Assembly (NCBI RefSeq): GCF_031456495.1
Contig: NZ_JAVDUW010000005.1
Location: 1-64,000, forward strand
Direction of reading: 5' to 3'
From: Pedococcus sp031456495
GTDB lineage: Bacteria; Actinomycetota; Actinomycetes; Actinomycetales; Dermatophilaceae
Length of the DNA: 64,000 bases
Position numbers and translations under genes: made by a program. Within the stretch, counting starts at the first letter, position 1, and every line of letters starts with the position of its first letter. Shown here piece after piece: positions 49,035 to 57,647 of this stretch. The notes below the pieces were generated by a model. That model was not told the origin of the DNA. It ran no database searches and was given only the letters and a program-made list of their open reading frames with translations.

Positions 49035-50102
49035 GTGCCCGTGCGCCGTCACCACCTCGCAGCCCTGGCGTCCGTCGCCGTCACCGGGCTGGCCGCGACC
49101 CTCGCGGTCGCCGCCCCCGCCGCCGCGACCAAGTCCACCCCCGGCACCGCGACCGGCACCGCCTCGGTGTTCATGGTCAACCCGGTGCAGTCGTCCGGGG
49201 ACGAGTCGCTGACCGACCAGAACGACTCCGACGCCGCCGTCCCGGCCAGCGCCTACGCCACCGTCCAGCTGCGCAACCTCGACGGGTCCGGCTACCTGCG
49301 GGGCAAGTGGGTGACCGTCGAGTCCGCTACGGGCACACCGGCGTTCAGTTCGACCAACACGTTCGTCTACACCCGCCACCAGGACCAGTTCGAGCAGGTC
49401 ATGGGCTACTTCTGGGTCAACCAGGCGCAGGAGTACCTGCAGTCGCTCGGCTTCGGGTCGACCCTGCCGGGGATCGTCAAGCAGCCGTTCGACGTGAAGA
49501 TCGACCAGTACGGCGGCGACAACAGCTACCAGACCGACAAGCCGTACCGGATCCGGCTCGGCAAGGGCGGGGTCGACGACGCCGAGGACGCCGAGGTGAT
49601 CGTCCACGAGTACGGCCACGCGGTCCACGCGTCGCAGGTGCCCGGCTACGGCACGTCGCTCGACGCCGGGTCGATCGGCGAGGCGTTCGGCGACTACTTC
49701 GGCGTCTCGGTGGGTCTCGCCGCGGCCAAGCAGTACGGCTGGCCGGTCAAGGCGGAGGAGGCCTGCCCGATGGACTGGGACTCCACGTCGTACACCGCGG
49801 CACCGCACTGCATCCGGCGCTTCGACCGCAACCTGACCGTGGCGACCCGCAAGGGCGAGGTGCACTACGACGGCCAGATCTGGAGCCAGGCCCTGTGGGA
49901 GATCCGCAAGGGCTACGAGGCGATGGGCCGCACCACGACCGCCTGGGACACGACCATGATCGACGCCCAGTTCGACTTCGCGCCGGACACGTCGTTCTCC
50001 GCCGCGGCCAAGGCGATCTACGACAAGGCGCTGGCGCGTGACGGCGCGAAGGCCGCCGCCCTCGTCAAGGACCGGTTCGCCGCCCGCGGCATCACCTTCT
50101 GA
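49035..50102 (+). CDS. Secreted gluzincin metalloprotease (thermolysin/fungalysin-like)
   Basis: A 355-residue exported protease. Signal peptide residues 1-30 (RRHHLAALASVAVTGLAATL, ending AAA). The zinc motif VIVHEYGHAVHA has H191, E192 and H195; the third ligand is expected in SIGEAFGDYFGVSV, about 25 residues on, the gluzincin pattern of M4/M36-type enzymes. There is no long propeptide. GTG at 49035 has GGAGG five bases upstream; the ATG at 49023 is really part of this ribosome binding site. It converges with the M20 gene, overlapping it by 11 bp. Confidence 0.85.
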   Translation: MPVRRHHLAALASVAVTGLAATLAVAAPAAATKSTPGTATGTASVFMVNPVQSSGDESLTDQNDSDAAVPASAYATVQLRNLDGSGYLRGKWVTVESATGTPAFSSTNTFVYTRHQDQFEQVMGYFWVNQAQEYLQSLGFGSTLPGIVKQPFDVKIDQYGGDNSYQTDKPYRIRLGKGGVDDAEDAEVIVHEYGHAVHASQVPGYGTSLDAGSIGEAFGDYFGVSVGLAAAKQYGWPVKAEEACPMDWDSTSYTAAPHCIRRFDRNLTVATRKGEVHYDGQIWSQALWEIRKGYEAMGRTTTAWDTTMIDAQFDFAPDTSFSAAAKAIYDKALARDGAKAAALVKDRFAARGITF

Positions 50103-51540
50103 GCCGAGCCGCCTCGTCCGATCCGGGCGGCGCACCTCGTCCGAGGTGCGCCGCCCGTCCCGTCCACGCTGCAGGTCCCGTGCCGCCGCACCGGCGCAGG
50201 ACCAGCAGCACGTAGGCCCGCGCGCAGGCCACCAGCTCCTCGACGGCGACCCCCTCGTCGACCGCGTGGGCGTCCGCGAGGAGCCCCGGCCCGTACTGCA
50301 GCGTCGGGATGCCGTGCCCGGCGTAGTGCCGCAGGTCCGACCCGTACGGCGCGCCCTCGACACGGGGCCGGCCGCTCGCGCCGTCACCGCCACCGTCCCC
50401 GCCAGCGGCCCCCGCTGCGGCAGCGGCCTCGAGCACCTGCCCGAGCAGCGGGTCGCCCTCCGGCAGCGAGCCGGGCGCGAAGGCGCCCCCGGGCCAGGAG
50501 ACGCGCACCGGGTGCTCGGCCAGCCAGGCATCCTGGTGGCCGACCGCCGCCGCAGCCTCCTCGAAGGCTGCCCGGGCCTCGTCCAGCGACTCACCCGGCA
50601 GCACGCCGTAGCGCCCCTCGGCGACGAGCAGGTCCGTCACCGTGCTGGCCCAGTCGCCCCCACGCAGCAAACCCACCGACAGCGGGGCGGCGAGGTCCAG
50701 GTGCGCGAACAGCCCAGCCACACCCGCGTTCCTTCGTGCCTCGAGGTCCCGCAGCGCCGCCAGGACGGGGGCGAGGTGGTCGACTGCGCTCTCCCCCAGG
50801 GTGCGGGTCGAGCCGTGGGCCGCGCGCCCCGGGACCTCCAACCGGAAGGTGAGGGACCCGGCATTCGCGGGGATCACCGCACCACCGGTCGGCTCCGCGA
50901 TGACGCAGGCGGCACCGCGGTGCCCGGCTCGCAGGGTGGCGTACGCGCCGACCCCGCCGTCCTCCTCGCCGCTGACCAGGTGCACCGCCAGCGGCCGGCG
51001 CAGCTGCACGTGCGTTGACCGGAGCGCCCTGACCGCGGCCAGCACGGCTGCGACTCCCCCGAGCATGTCGCAGGCCCCTCGACCGACGACACGGTTGCCC
51101 TTCCGCGCGAGCCGGAACGGGTCGTCGGTCCACCCGGAGCGGTCCCCCACCGGGACGACGTCGGTGTGCCCGCACAGGACGAGCGCGGACACCTCGTCAG
51201 CACCCGGGACAGGTGGCTCGGCTGCCCAGGTGCCGACGACTCCCACCAGCTCGGAGCGGTCGACCTCCTCGCCGGGGTGGCCGTCCGAGGCACGCAGCTC
51301 GTCGAGGTCGACGTCCCACTCGTCCACGGCCAGGCCGAGCCCGCGCAGCCGCTGGGCTCCCCACCGCTGCGCGGCCACCTCGCCGACCGTGCCACCGACC
51401 GGCGCCGCGGCGACCAGCGCGGCGAGGTCCGCCAGCAACGCCTCCTCGTCGACCGCGTCGAGCACTGCGCGTTCCAGCGCCTCACCCTCGAGCACGCCGG
51501 CCGCCGTGTCCCGCTGGGTCTCCTCGTCCTCGCTCCGCAC
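50092..51540 (-). CDS. M20-family metallohydrolase (ArgE/DapE/CPG2-like)
   Basis: A 482-residue co-catalytic zinc hydrolase removing an acyl or amino acid group from a small peptide or amino acid derivative. It has LVLCGHTDVVPVGD (metal ligand 1), GRGACDMLGGVAA (bridging Asp), SGEEDGGVGA (catalytic Glu pair), RAAHGSTRT (dimer His) and the C-terminal YGSDLRHYAGHGIPTLQYGPG with the last ligand near HAVDE. The extreme C-terminus is encoded by the hairpin terminating the convergent gene. GTG at 51540 has a CAGGCT hexamer 6 nt upstream. An ArgE role is unnecessary given ArgJ. Confidence 0.86.
   Translation of the reverse strand: MRSEDEETQRDTAAGVLEGEALERAVLDAVDEEALLADLAALVAAAPVGGTVGEVAAQRWGAQRLRGLGLAVDEWDVDLDELRASDGHPGEEVDRSELVGVVGTWAAEPPVPGADEVSALVLCGHTDVVPVGDRSGWTDDPFRLARKGNRVVGRGACDMLGGVAAVLAAVRALRSTHVQLRRPLAVHLVSGEEDGGVGAYATLRAGHRGAACVIAEPTGGAVIPANAGSLTFRLEVPGRAAHGSTRTLGESAVDHLAPVLAALRDLEARRNAGVAGLFAHLDLAAPLSVGLLRGGDWASTVTDLLVAEGRYGVLPGESLDEARAAFEEAAAAVGHQDAWLAEHPVRVSWPGGAFAPGSLPEGDPLLGQVLEAAAAAGAAGGDGGGDGASGRPRVEGAPYGSDLRHYAGHGIPTLQYGPGLLADAHAVDEGVAVEELVACARAYVLLVLRRCGGTGPAAWTGRAAHLGRGAPPGSDEAARLRR
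50125..50156 (+). terminator. Terminator hairpin after the secreted gluzincin gene
   Basis: A 15-bp perfect inverted repeat, GGGCGGCGCACCTCG and its complement, separated by TC. It starts 22 nt past the stop of the plus-strand gene and lies inside the 3' end of the M20 coding sequence. Confidence 0.75.
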
Positions 51541-51594
51541 CCCTCGAGCCTGCCACTGCGGGCTCCCGGTCGCGCCGTGCACCGGGGCGCGGCA

Positions 51595-51600
51595 TACGGT
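51595..51600 (+). promoter_or_regulatory. Leaderless -10 box for fgd
   Basis: TACGGT, 6 nt before ATG 51607. It is part of the longer word CGGCATACGGTGG that recurs at 53584-53596 and 58309-58321 on the other strand. Confidence 0.55.
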
Positions 51601-51606
51601 GGCGCC

Positions 51607-52614
51607 ATGACGCTGCGCATCGGGTACAAGGCCTCCGCAGAGCAGTTCGCACCCCGCGAGCTGCTCGACTACGCCGTGCAGGCCGAGCAGGTGGGACTGG
51701 ACAGCGTGTGGATCTCCGACCACTTCCAGCCCTGGCGCCACCACGGGGGGCACGCGCCGTTCTCCCTCGCCTGGCTCGCGGCGCTGGGTGAGCGCACCGA
51801 GCACGTCCAGTTCGGCACGTCCGTGATGACCCCGACGTTCCGGTACAACCCGGCCGTCGTGGCCCAGGCGTTCGGCACCCTCGGGTCGCTGTACCCGGGC
51901 CGCGTCGCCCTCGGCATCGGGAGCGGCGAGGCGCTCAACGAGGTCGTCGTCGGGTCGGTGCAGGAGTGGCCGGAGTTCAAGGAGCGGTTCGCCCGGCTGC
52001 GTGAGTCGGTGCGGCTCATGCGTGCCCTGTGGACCGGCGAGCGGGTCAGCTTCGAGGGCGACTACTACACGCTGACCGACGCCACCGTCTACGACCGCCC
52101 CGAGGAGCCGGTGCCCGTCTACGTCGCCGCGGGCGGCCCCCTGGTGGCCCGGTATGCCGGGCGGTCCGGCGACGGCTTCATCTGCACCTCGGGCAAGGGC
52201 GAGGAGCTCTACCGCGACCAGCTCGTCCCTGCGGTCGACGAGGGCCTCGAGAAGTCCGGCCGCACCCGCGAGGACATCGACCGGATGATCGAGGTCAAGC
52301 TGTCCTGGGACCCCGACCGGGAGCGGGCCGTCGCCAACTGCCGGTTCTGGGCGGCCCTGTCGCTGACGGCCGAGCAGAAGCACGGCACGAGCGACCCGCT
52401 CGAGATGGAACGGCTGGGCGACGAGCTGTCCGACGAGCAGGTGGCCTCCCGCTGGATCGTCTCCGACGACCCGGAGGAGGTCGTCGAGGCGGTGCGGCCC
52501 TACGTCGACCTGGGCTTCGACCACCTCGTCTTCCACGCCCCGGGCGACGACCAGTCCCGGTTCCTCACCACGTTCGCCGAGCGCGTGCTCCCGGGCCTCC
52601 GGGAGCTCGGGTGA
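51607..52614 (+). CDS. fgd: F420-dependent glucose-6-phosphate dehydrogenase
   Basis: Luciferase-like (bacterial LLM) TIM-barrel enzyme reducing coenzyme F420 with glucose-6-phosphate. At 335 residues it matches Mycobacterium tuberculosis FGD1 in length and closely in sequence blocks: GYKASAEQFAPRELL, SDHFQPWRHHGGHAPFSL, GTSVMTPTFRYNPAVVAQAF, GEALNEVV, WPEFKERFARLRESV and SLTAEQKHGTSDPLEME. It implies that the organism makes F420 and supplies F420H2 to reductases. It stands alone, divergent from the M20 gene. Confidence 0.94.
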   Translation: MTLRIGYKASAEQFAPRELLDYAVQAEQVGLDSVWISDHFQPWRHHGGHAPFSLAWLAALGERTEHVQFGTSVMTPTFRYNPAVVAQAFGTLGSLYPGRVALGIGSGEALNEVVVGSVQEWPEFKERFARLRESVRLMRALWTGERVSFEGDYYTLTDATVYDRPEEPVPVYVAAGGPLVARYAGRSGDGFICTSGKGEELYRDQLVPAVDEGLEKSGRTREDIDRMIEVKLSWDPDRERAVANCRFWAALSLTAEQKHGTSDPLEMERLGDELSDEQVASRWIVSDDPEEVVEAVRPYVDLGFDHLVFHAPGDDQSRFLTTFAERVLPGLRELG

Positions 52615-52645
52615 GCGCCGGGTTCCGTTCCAGCGCAGGCGAATC

Positions 52646-52651
52646 TACGCT
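52646..52651 (+). promoter_or_regulatory. Leaderless -10 box for the methyltransferase gene
   Basis: TACGCT, 6 nt before ATG 52658. Confidence 0.5.
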
Positions 52652-52657
52652 GTGGGC

Positions 52658-53293
52658 ATGAGCGACGGACTGGAGGGCGAGCCCCGCACGAGGTGGTCGG
52701 AGGTGTCCGGCGGCATCGGTGCGGCCACGGCATACCAACAGCGTTTCGACGACCTGGCGGCGAGCGGGGTGGACATCCACGGCGAGGCGGCGTTCGTGGA
52801 GGCGCTGCTGCCCCCACCCGCGCGCGTCCTCGACGCCGGGTGCGGCACCGGGCGCGTGGCGACCCAGCTCACCGCCCTCGGCTACCTGTGCGTCGGGGTC
52901 GACGCCGACGCCGACATGATCGCGGTGGCGGAGCAGCGCGACACCAAGACGCGCTGGGTGCGCCAGGACCTCAGCCGGCTGCAGCTGCGCAGCCAGGCCT
53001 TCGACGTCGCCGTCCTGGCCGGCAACGTCGTCCCCCTCCTCGCGCCGGGCACCCTGCTGCAGGCCGTGGAGCGGGTCACGGCCCACCTGCGGCCCGGCGG
53101 GATCGTCGTGGCCGGGTTCGGGCTCGACGCCGCGCACCTGCCCCAGGGCTGCCCCGTCACCCCGCTCGCGGAGTACGACCGGGCCTGCGCGGTGGCCGGG
53201 CTGTCGGTCGGCCCCCGGTACGCGACATGGGACAAGCAGGTCTGGCGGCCCGAGTCGGGCTACGTCGTCGCGGTCAACCACCTCGACGACTGA
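52658..53293 (+). CDS. Class I SAM-dependent methyltransferase
   Basis: About 211 residues with the Rossmann-type SAM site: motif I VLDAGCGTGRVA (around residue 58), motif II acidic VGVDADADMIAVA, and motif IV FDVAVLAGNVVPLL, followed by LRPGGIVVAGFG. There is no additional domain, so the substrate is open (small molecule or protein). ATG at 52658 (MSDGL) is chosen over GTG 52652 because of the -10 spacing. Confidence 0.85.
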   Translation: MSDGLEGEPRTRWSEVSGGIGAATAYQQRFDDLAASGVDIHGEAAFVEALLPPPARVLDAGCGTGRVATQLTALGYLCVGVDADADMIAVAEQRDTKTRWVRQDLSRLQLRSQAFDVAVLAGNVVPLLAPGTLLQAVERVTAHLRPGGIVVAGFGLDAAHLPQGCPVTPLAEYDRACAVAGLSVGPRYATWDKQVWRPESGYVVAVNHLDD

Positions 53294-53357
53294 GGCTCCC
53301 CGCGGACGGGGCCTCCTCGACGACCGGGTTCGGCGAGCGACCGGGCCGGCGGCGAGG

Positions 53358-53540
53358 TCAGTCCTCGCCCTCCTCCCACTCCTTGTCGGCAGCGTCCCAG
53401 GCCTCGGTCTTCTCGCGGGCGGTCTGCAGCGCGCGGGACGCGGCGTCCTGGCTGTCGTAGGGCCCCATGAGGTCGGCGCCCTGGCTCTTGTCCTCGTCGG
53501 TCTCCACCTGTCCGGTGTCGACGTTGTACCAGTAAGCCAT
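53358..53540 (-). CDS. Small acidic conserved protein
   Basis: A 60-residue acidic protein with no membrane segment: MAYWYNVDTGQVETDEDKS, then GPYDSQDAASRALQTAREKTEAWD and an acidic end. The layout (aromatic start, a GPY turn, an amphipathic helix) resembles short SPOR-like or methionine-aminopeptidase-neighbour proteins of actinobacteria, but I assign no function. ATG at 53540 has GGGAGGT 7 nt upstream; an in-frame ATG five codons earlier lies before that site. It is divergent from map. Confidence 0.75.
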   Translation of the reverse strand: MAYWYNVDTGQVETDEDKSQGADLMGPYDSQDAASRALQTAREKTEAWDAADKEWEEGED

Positions 53541-53577
53541 GGGGTGACCTCCCACTCGACGGATGCGGTGACGTCCC

Positions 53578-53583
53578 TAGACT
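53578..53583 (+). promoter_or_regulatory. Leaderless -10 box for map
   Basis: TAGACT, 7 nt before ATG 53591. The start codon itself lies within a GTATGCCG octamer. Confidence 0.6.
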
Positions 53584-53590
53584 CCACCGT

Positions 53591-54454
53591 ATGCCGTTGA
53601 CGTACGCAAGCGTGGCGCCCGGCGTGGTCTCGCCACGTCGTCCGGTGCCGGCCTCGATCGCCCGCCCGGAGTACGTCGACCGACCCCAGCCGCGGCGCGA
53701 CCTCGACGGCGACGTCAAGGACGCGGAGACGATCGAGAAGATGCGGGTCGCGGGCCGGATCGCCGCCCGGGCCATGGCGGCCGCGGCCGAGGTCATCGCC
53801 CCGGGGGTCACCACCGACGAGATCGACCGGGTCGGCCACGAGTTCCTCATGGACCACAAGGCGTACCCGTCGACGCTCGGCTACCGCGGCTTCCCGAAGT
53901 CGCTGTGCACGAGCGTCAACGAGGTCATCTGCCACGGGATCCCCGACAGCCGGGTCCTCGAGGACGGCGACATCGTCAACATCGACATCACCGCCTACGT
54001 CGACGGCGTGCACGGCGACACCGACGCGACGTACCTCTGCGGGGATGTGGACGAGGAGTCGCGCCTGCTGGTCGAGCGCACGCGCGAGGCCCTGGCCCGG
54101 GGCATCAAGGCGGCCCAGCCCGGCCGGTCCGTCAACGTCATCGGTCGCGTCATCGAGAGCTACGCCCGGCGCTTCGGCTACGGAGTTGTGCGCGACTTCA
54201 CCGGCCACGGGATCGGCCGGTCCTTCCACAGCGGCCTGGTGATCCCCCACTACGACGCGGCACCGGCATACGACACCCTCATCGAGCCGGGGATGACGTT
54301 CACCATCGAGCCCATGCTCAACCTCGGCACCCACGAGTGGCAGATGTGGGACGACGGCTGGACCGTGGTGACCCGCGACCGCCGGCGCTCGGCACAGTTC
54401 GAGCACACCATCCTCATCACCGACAGCGGCAACGAGATCCTGACCCTGCCGTGA
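53591..54454 (+). CDS. map: Methionine aminopeptidase type I
   Basis: Removes the initiator methionine from nascent proteins. The 287-residue enzyme has the five metal ligands in their usual contexts: D in VNIDITAYVDGVHGD (two Asp), H in GHGIGRSFH, E in FTIEPMLN and E in SAQFEHTILIT. The N-terminal 40-residue extension (PGVVSPRRPVPASIARPEYV) is typical of actinobacterial MetAPs with an SH3-binding-like proline stretch. A leaderless start is supported by TAGACT. Confidence 0.96.
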   Translation: MPLTYASVAPGVVSPRRPVPASIARPEYVDRPQPRRDLDGDVKDAETIEKMRVAGRIAARAMAAAAEVIAPGVTTDEIDRVGHEFLMDHKAYPSTLGYRGFPKSLCTSVNEVICHGIPDSRVLEDGDIVNIDITAYVDGVHGDTDATYLCGDVDEESRLLVERTREALARGIKAAQPGRSVNVIGRVIESYARRFGYGVVRDFTGHGIGRSFHSGLVIPHYDAAPAYDTLIEPGMTFTIEPMLNLGTHEWQMWDDGWTVVTRDRRRSAQFEHTILITDSGNEILTLP

Positions 54455-54511
54455 CGCGCGGCGACACCCTCACCACGCCGTGACGCACGGCGACCGCAAG
54501 GAGGCGGACAC

Positions 54512-55267
54512 ATGGCCAAGCACGGACTTCCCCTCGGCATCGACGTCGGTGGCAGCGGCATCAAGGGCGCACCCGTCGACCTGGACGAGGGGGCGTTCGC
54601 CGCGAAGCGGATGCGCGTCGACACCCCGGTGCCGTCCACGCCCGACGCGATCGCGGACGTCATCCACGGCATCGTCGACCACTTCGACGAGGTGCGCGGC
54701 GACTCGCCCATCGGCATCACCATGCCGAGCGTCGTGACCCACGGGGTCGTCCGCAGCGCCGCCAACATCGACAAGTCGTGGATCGACTTCGAGGGCGAGA
54801 AGCTGTTCGAGGCCAAGCTCGGCCACGACGTCGTGCTCGTCAACGACGCCGATGCCGCGGGCGTCGCCGAGCTCCACTACGGGGCGGCCAAGGGCCAGAA
54901 GGGCCTGGTCGTCATGACGACGCTCGGCACCGGCATCGGCAGCGCGCTGATCTACGACGGCGTGCTCATCCCCAACTCCGAGCTGGGCCACCTCGAGATC
55001 GACGGCTACGACGCCGAGACGCGCGCCGCCTCCTCGATCAAGGACAAGGAGGGGCTGAGCTACCCGGAGTGGACCAAGCGGCTCCAGCGGTACTACAGCC
55101 ACCTCGAGGCGCTGCTCTGGCCGGACCTGATCGTCGTGGGTGGCGGCGTGTCCAAGGACCACGAGGAGTTCCTGCCGCTGCTCAAGCTCAAGACCCCGAT
55201 CGTCCCGGCCAAGCTCGAGAACAAGGCCGGCATCATCGGGGCGGCCTGGCTGGCCGCCCACAAGTAA
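54512..55267 (+). CDS. ppgK: Polyphosphate glucokinase
   Basis: Phosphorylates glucose using inorganic polyphosphate (and often ATP). The 251-residue ROK-family protein has GIDVGGSGIKGAPVDL (phosphate loop), ITMPSVVTHG, LVNDADAAGVAE (catalytic Asp region), TLGTGIGSALI and the ppgK-specific stretch ASSIKDKEGLSYPEWTKRL. ATG at 54512 has AAGGAGG 7 nt upstream. It follows map by 57 nt and could be cotranscribed. It supplies glucose-6-phosphate, which the nearby fgd product could use. Confidence 0.95.
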   Translation: MAKHGLPLGIDVGGSGIKGAPVDLDEGAFAAKRMRVDTPVPSTPDAIADVIHGIVDHFDEVRGDSPIGITMPSVVTHGVVRSAANIDKSWIDFEGEKLFEAKLGHDVVLVNDADAAGVAELHYGAAKGQKGLVVMTTLGTGIGSALIYDGVLIPNSELGHLEIDGYDAETRAASSIKDKEGLSYPEWTKRLQRYYSHLEALLWPDLIVVGGGVSKDHEEFLPLLKLKTPIVPAKLENKAGIIGAAWLAAHK

Positions 55268-55273
55268 CGCTGC

Positions 55274-56842
55274 TCAGCGCATCGCGACGAGGTCCTGCAG
55301 GAGCAGGGCCTGGCGCCGCGTGAACAGGTCTGCCCCCAACCGCGTCCCGACGACAAGGGCGACCACGCCGAGCGCCGGACCGACCACCAGGGCGGTCCAG
55401 GCCGCCCACTGGAAGCCGTACCAGGCCGCGACCCCCAGGGCGAGCGCCGGCAGCGACAGGGCGATGACCGCGCCGCCGCAGACCGTCTGCACCGCCATGG
55501 TCACCCCGACGGATCCTGGGCGGCTGCTGAACGGGTTCTCCCCCGGCGGCGGCACGGCATACTGCTTCACCGCGCTGGTGACGCACGCGACGGCAAACCC
55601 GTTGAGCACCAGGCCGACCGCGACGCCCAGGGTGGCCGGCAGCAGGCGCCACGGGCCCCCGACGAGCGGGCCGAGGAGGGCGTAGAGCGGGATGCAGGCG
55701 GTCGCCATCACCGCCGACGGGAAGAGCCGGCCGAGCCGGTCCGCGACGGGGTCCATGCCGGCGCTGACGTGCATCCAGAACGCGGTGGAGTCATAACCCA
55801 CGTCGTTGTGCTGCCCCCAGCCGATCAGGTATGCCGACACCAGCGGCATCGCGACGAGGGCCAGCTCCGAGTCCTTGGCCAGCCCGGGGAACAGCAGCGC
55901 CGAGGGCAGCAGGATGGTCATGAGGGCGGGGACGTTGAACCGCGGGTCCCGCACCCAGTAGGTCCCGGCCCGCGCGGCGACCGCGCCGAGCGGGGTGGCG
56001 GGCAGGCGCCCGAACAGGCCGAGACCGCGGTGACCGCCTCCCCCGCCACCGGTGCTGCGGGGGTTGCGCAGGACCGAGGTCAGCAGCCGTTCCCACGCGA
56101 CGAGGAGCACCCCCGTCCACGCCACCGCGAGGGCGAGCAGGCCGAGGGCGTGCGCCCAGTGCCCGGCGGCGGCCTCGGCGGGTGCGCCCCAGGCCCAGGC
56201 GAGCGGCGTCCACGCGAGGACGTCGGCGACCCGTCGGGTCGTCTGCGCGGTGACCCCTCCGCTGCCGAGGCTCGCCGCCAAGGGTCCGACGGCCAGGAGA
56301 AGCACGAGGCCGCCGACACCGGCGACGTCGCGGCCCCGCCGGCTGGCGAGGACCGCCGCCGCGGCGGCGGTCACGATGCGGCTGAGCAGCACGCACCCGA
56401 GGAGTGCCACTGGGACGGCGACCAGCGCGACGAGCAGCGACCCCACGCTGAACGAGCTGGCCACGACGGCCCCGAGCCCGAGCAGCACCGTCGCCAGGCC
56501 CGGCAGCCCGACGAAACCGGTGACCACGAGACCGGCGGCGAGGGTCCGCTCGGGGACGGCGAAGGTGGAGAACCGCGCCGGGTCGAGCGTCGGGTCGGTG
56601 CCGAAGAGCACCACCGGCAGGACCGACCAGCCGAGGACGAGCGCCGACCCGCCCACGAGGAGGACGGTCCGCAGCAGCTGGGGGTCGCCGGCGACGCGCA
56701 CCCCGACGAGGCCGACCAGCGCGGCCAGGAGGAACCCGCCGCCGTACAGCACGCCGACGACGAGCCCGACGATGACGGCGACGCCGCGTCGCAGGCTGTT
56801 GCGCAGCAGCTGCAGCTTCAGTCGGACGAGGTGCGCAACCAC
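55274..56842 (-). CDS. ABC transporter membrane protein (exporter type)
   Basis: A 522-residue integral membrane protein with about 12 hydrophobic segments (VAVIVGLVVGVLYGGGFLLAA, TLAAGLVVTGFVGLPGLATV, VLLLAVGPLAASLG and others) and a Gly-rich cytoplasmic loop (NPRSTGGGGGGHRG). No nucleotide-binding motif. GTG at 56842 overlaps the 3' end of the ATPase gene by 25 nt, so the two are translated together. Probable efflux of an unknown substrate. Confidence 0.85.
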   Translation of the reverse strand: MVAHLVRLKLQLLRNSLRRGVAVIVGLVVGVLYGGGFLLAALVGLVGVRVAGDPQLLRTVLLVGGSALVLGWSVLPVVLFGTDPTLDPARFSTFAVPERTLAAGLVVTGFVGLPGLATVLLGLGAVVASSFSVGSLLVALVAVPVALLGCVLLSRIVTAAAAAVLASRRGRDVAGVGGLVLLLAVGPLAASLGSGGVTAQTTRRVADVLAWTPLAWAWGAPAEAAAGHWAHALGLLALAVAWTGVLLVAWERLLTSVLRNPRSTGGGGGGHRGLGLFGRLPATPLGAVAARAGTYWVRDPRFNVPALMTILLPSALLFPGLAKDSELALVAMPLVSAYLIGWGQHNDVGYDSTAFWMHVSAGMDPVADRLGRLFPSAVMATACIPLYALLGPLVGGPWRLLPATLGVAVGLVLNGFAVACVTSAVKQYAVPPPGENPFSSRPGSVGVTMAVQTVCGGAVIALSLPALALGVAAWYGFQWAAWTALVVGPALGVVALVVGTRLGADLFTRRQALLLQDLVAMR

Positions 56843-57588
56843 GCGAGCCCCTCCACGTCTGCAGCGCCCCCGACCAGCTCGAGGAACCGGTCCTCCAGGC
56901 TCCGCCCACCGCGGACGTCGTCGAGTGGGCCGGCCGCGCGCACGACACCCCCGGCGAGGATGGCGACGTCGGTGCAGATCCTCTCGACGAGCTCCATGAC
57001 GTGGCTCGACAGGACGACCGTGCCGCCGCTGCCGGCGAAGTCCTCGAGGATGCCGCGGATGGTGCGCGCGGAGACGGGGTCCACGGCCTCGAACGGCTCG
57101 TCGAGCACGAGCAGGCGGGGGGCGTGGACGAGCGCGCAGGCCAGCGTGACCTTCTTGGTCATGCCGGCGGAGTAGTCGATGACGAGCTTGTCGGCGGCGT
57201 CGGTCAGCCCGAGCGCGGTGAGCAGCTCGGCCACCCGCTGCGCGACCAGGTCCCGGTCCATGCCACGCAGCAGGCCGGCATACGTCACGAGCTGCTGGCC
57301 GGTGAGCCGGTCGAACAGGCGCAGGCCGTCCGGGAGCACCCCGATGCGGGACTTCGCGGCGACCGGGTCGTCCCAGACGTCGACCCCGAGGACGTGCGCC
57401 GTCCCCGCGTCGGGGCGCAGGAGCCCGGTCGCCATGGACAGCGTCGTGGTCTTGCCGGCGCCGTTCGGCCCGACCAGCCCGTAGAAGGCGCCGCGCGGCA
57501 CGTCGAGGTCGATCCGGTCCACGGCGACGACGTCGTCGAACCGCTTGGTCAGTCCGCGCAGGCTCAGGGCGGGCTCGGGGCTGGGCAT
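56818..57588 (-). CDS. ABC transporter ATP-binding protein
   Basis: A 256-residue ATPase with Walker A GPNGAGKTTT (about residues 40-49), the Q-loop LPDGLRLFDRLTG, a signature that departs from LSGGQ (DYSAGMTKKVTLACAL), Walker B LLVLDEPFEAVDP and H-loop SSHVMELVERI. YSAGM-type signatures are common in ABC-2-type exporters. ATG at 57588 has TAGCGT 7 nt upstream. It pairs with the membrane protein gene it overlaps. Confidence 0.93.
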   Translation of the reverse strand: MPSPEPALSLRGLTKRFDDVVAVDRIDLDVPRGAFYGLVGPNGAGKTTTLSMATGLLRPDAGTAHVLGVDVWDDPVAAKSRIGVLPDGLRLFDRLTGQQLVTYAGLLRGMDRDLVAQRVAELLTALGLTDAADKLVIDYSAGMTKKVTLACALVHAPRLLVLDEPFEAVDPVSARTIRGILEDFAGSGGTVVLSSHVMELVERICTDVAILAGGVVRAAGPLDDVRGGRSLEDRFLELVGGAADVEGLAWLRTSSD

Positions 57589-57595
57589 GTCTCGG

Positions 57596-57601
57596 ACGCT
57601 A
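57596..57601 (-). promoter_or_regulatory. Leaderless -10 box for the ABC transporter operon
   Basis: TAGCGT on the minus strand, 7 nt (CCGAGAC) before ATG 57588. Confidence 0.55.
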
Positions 57602-57647
57602 CCCCGCGCTCCCGTTGCGCCGAGGCGCCTTCGCGGCGTTTCGCCGG

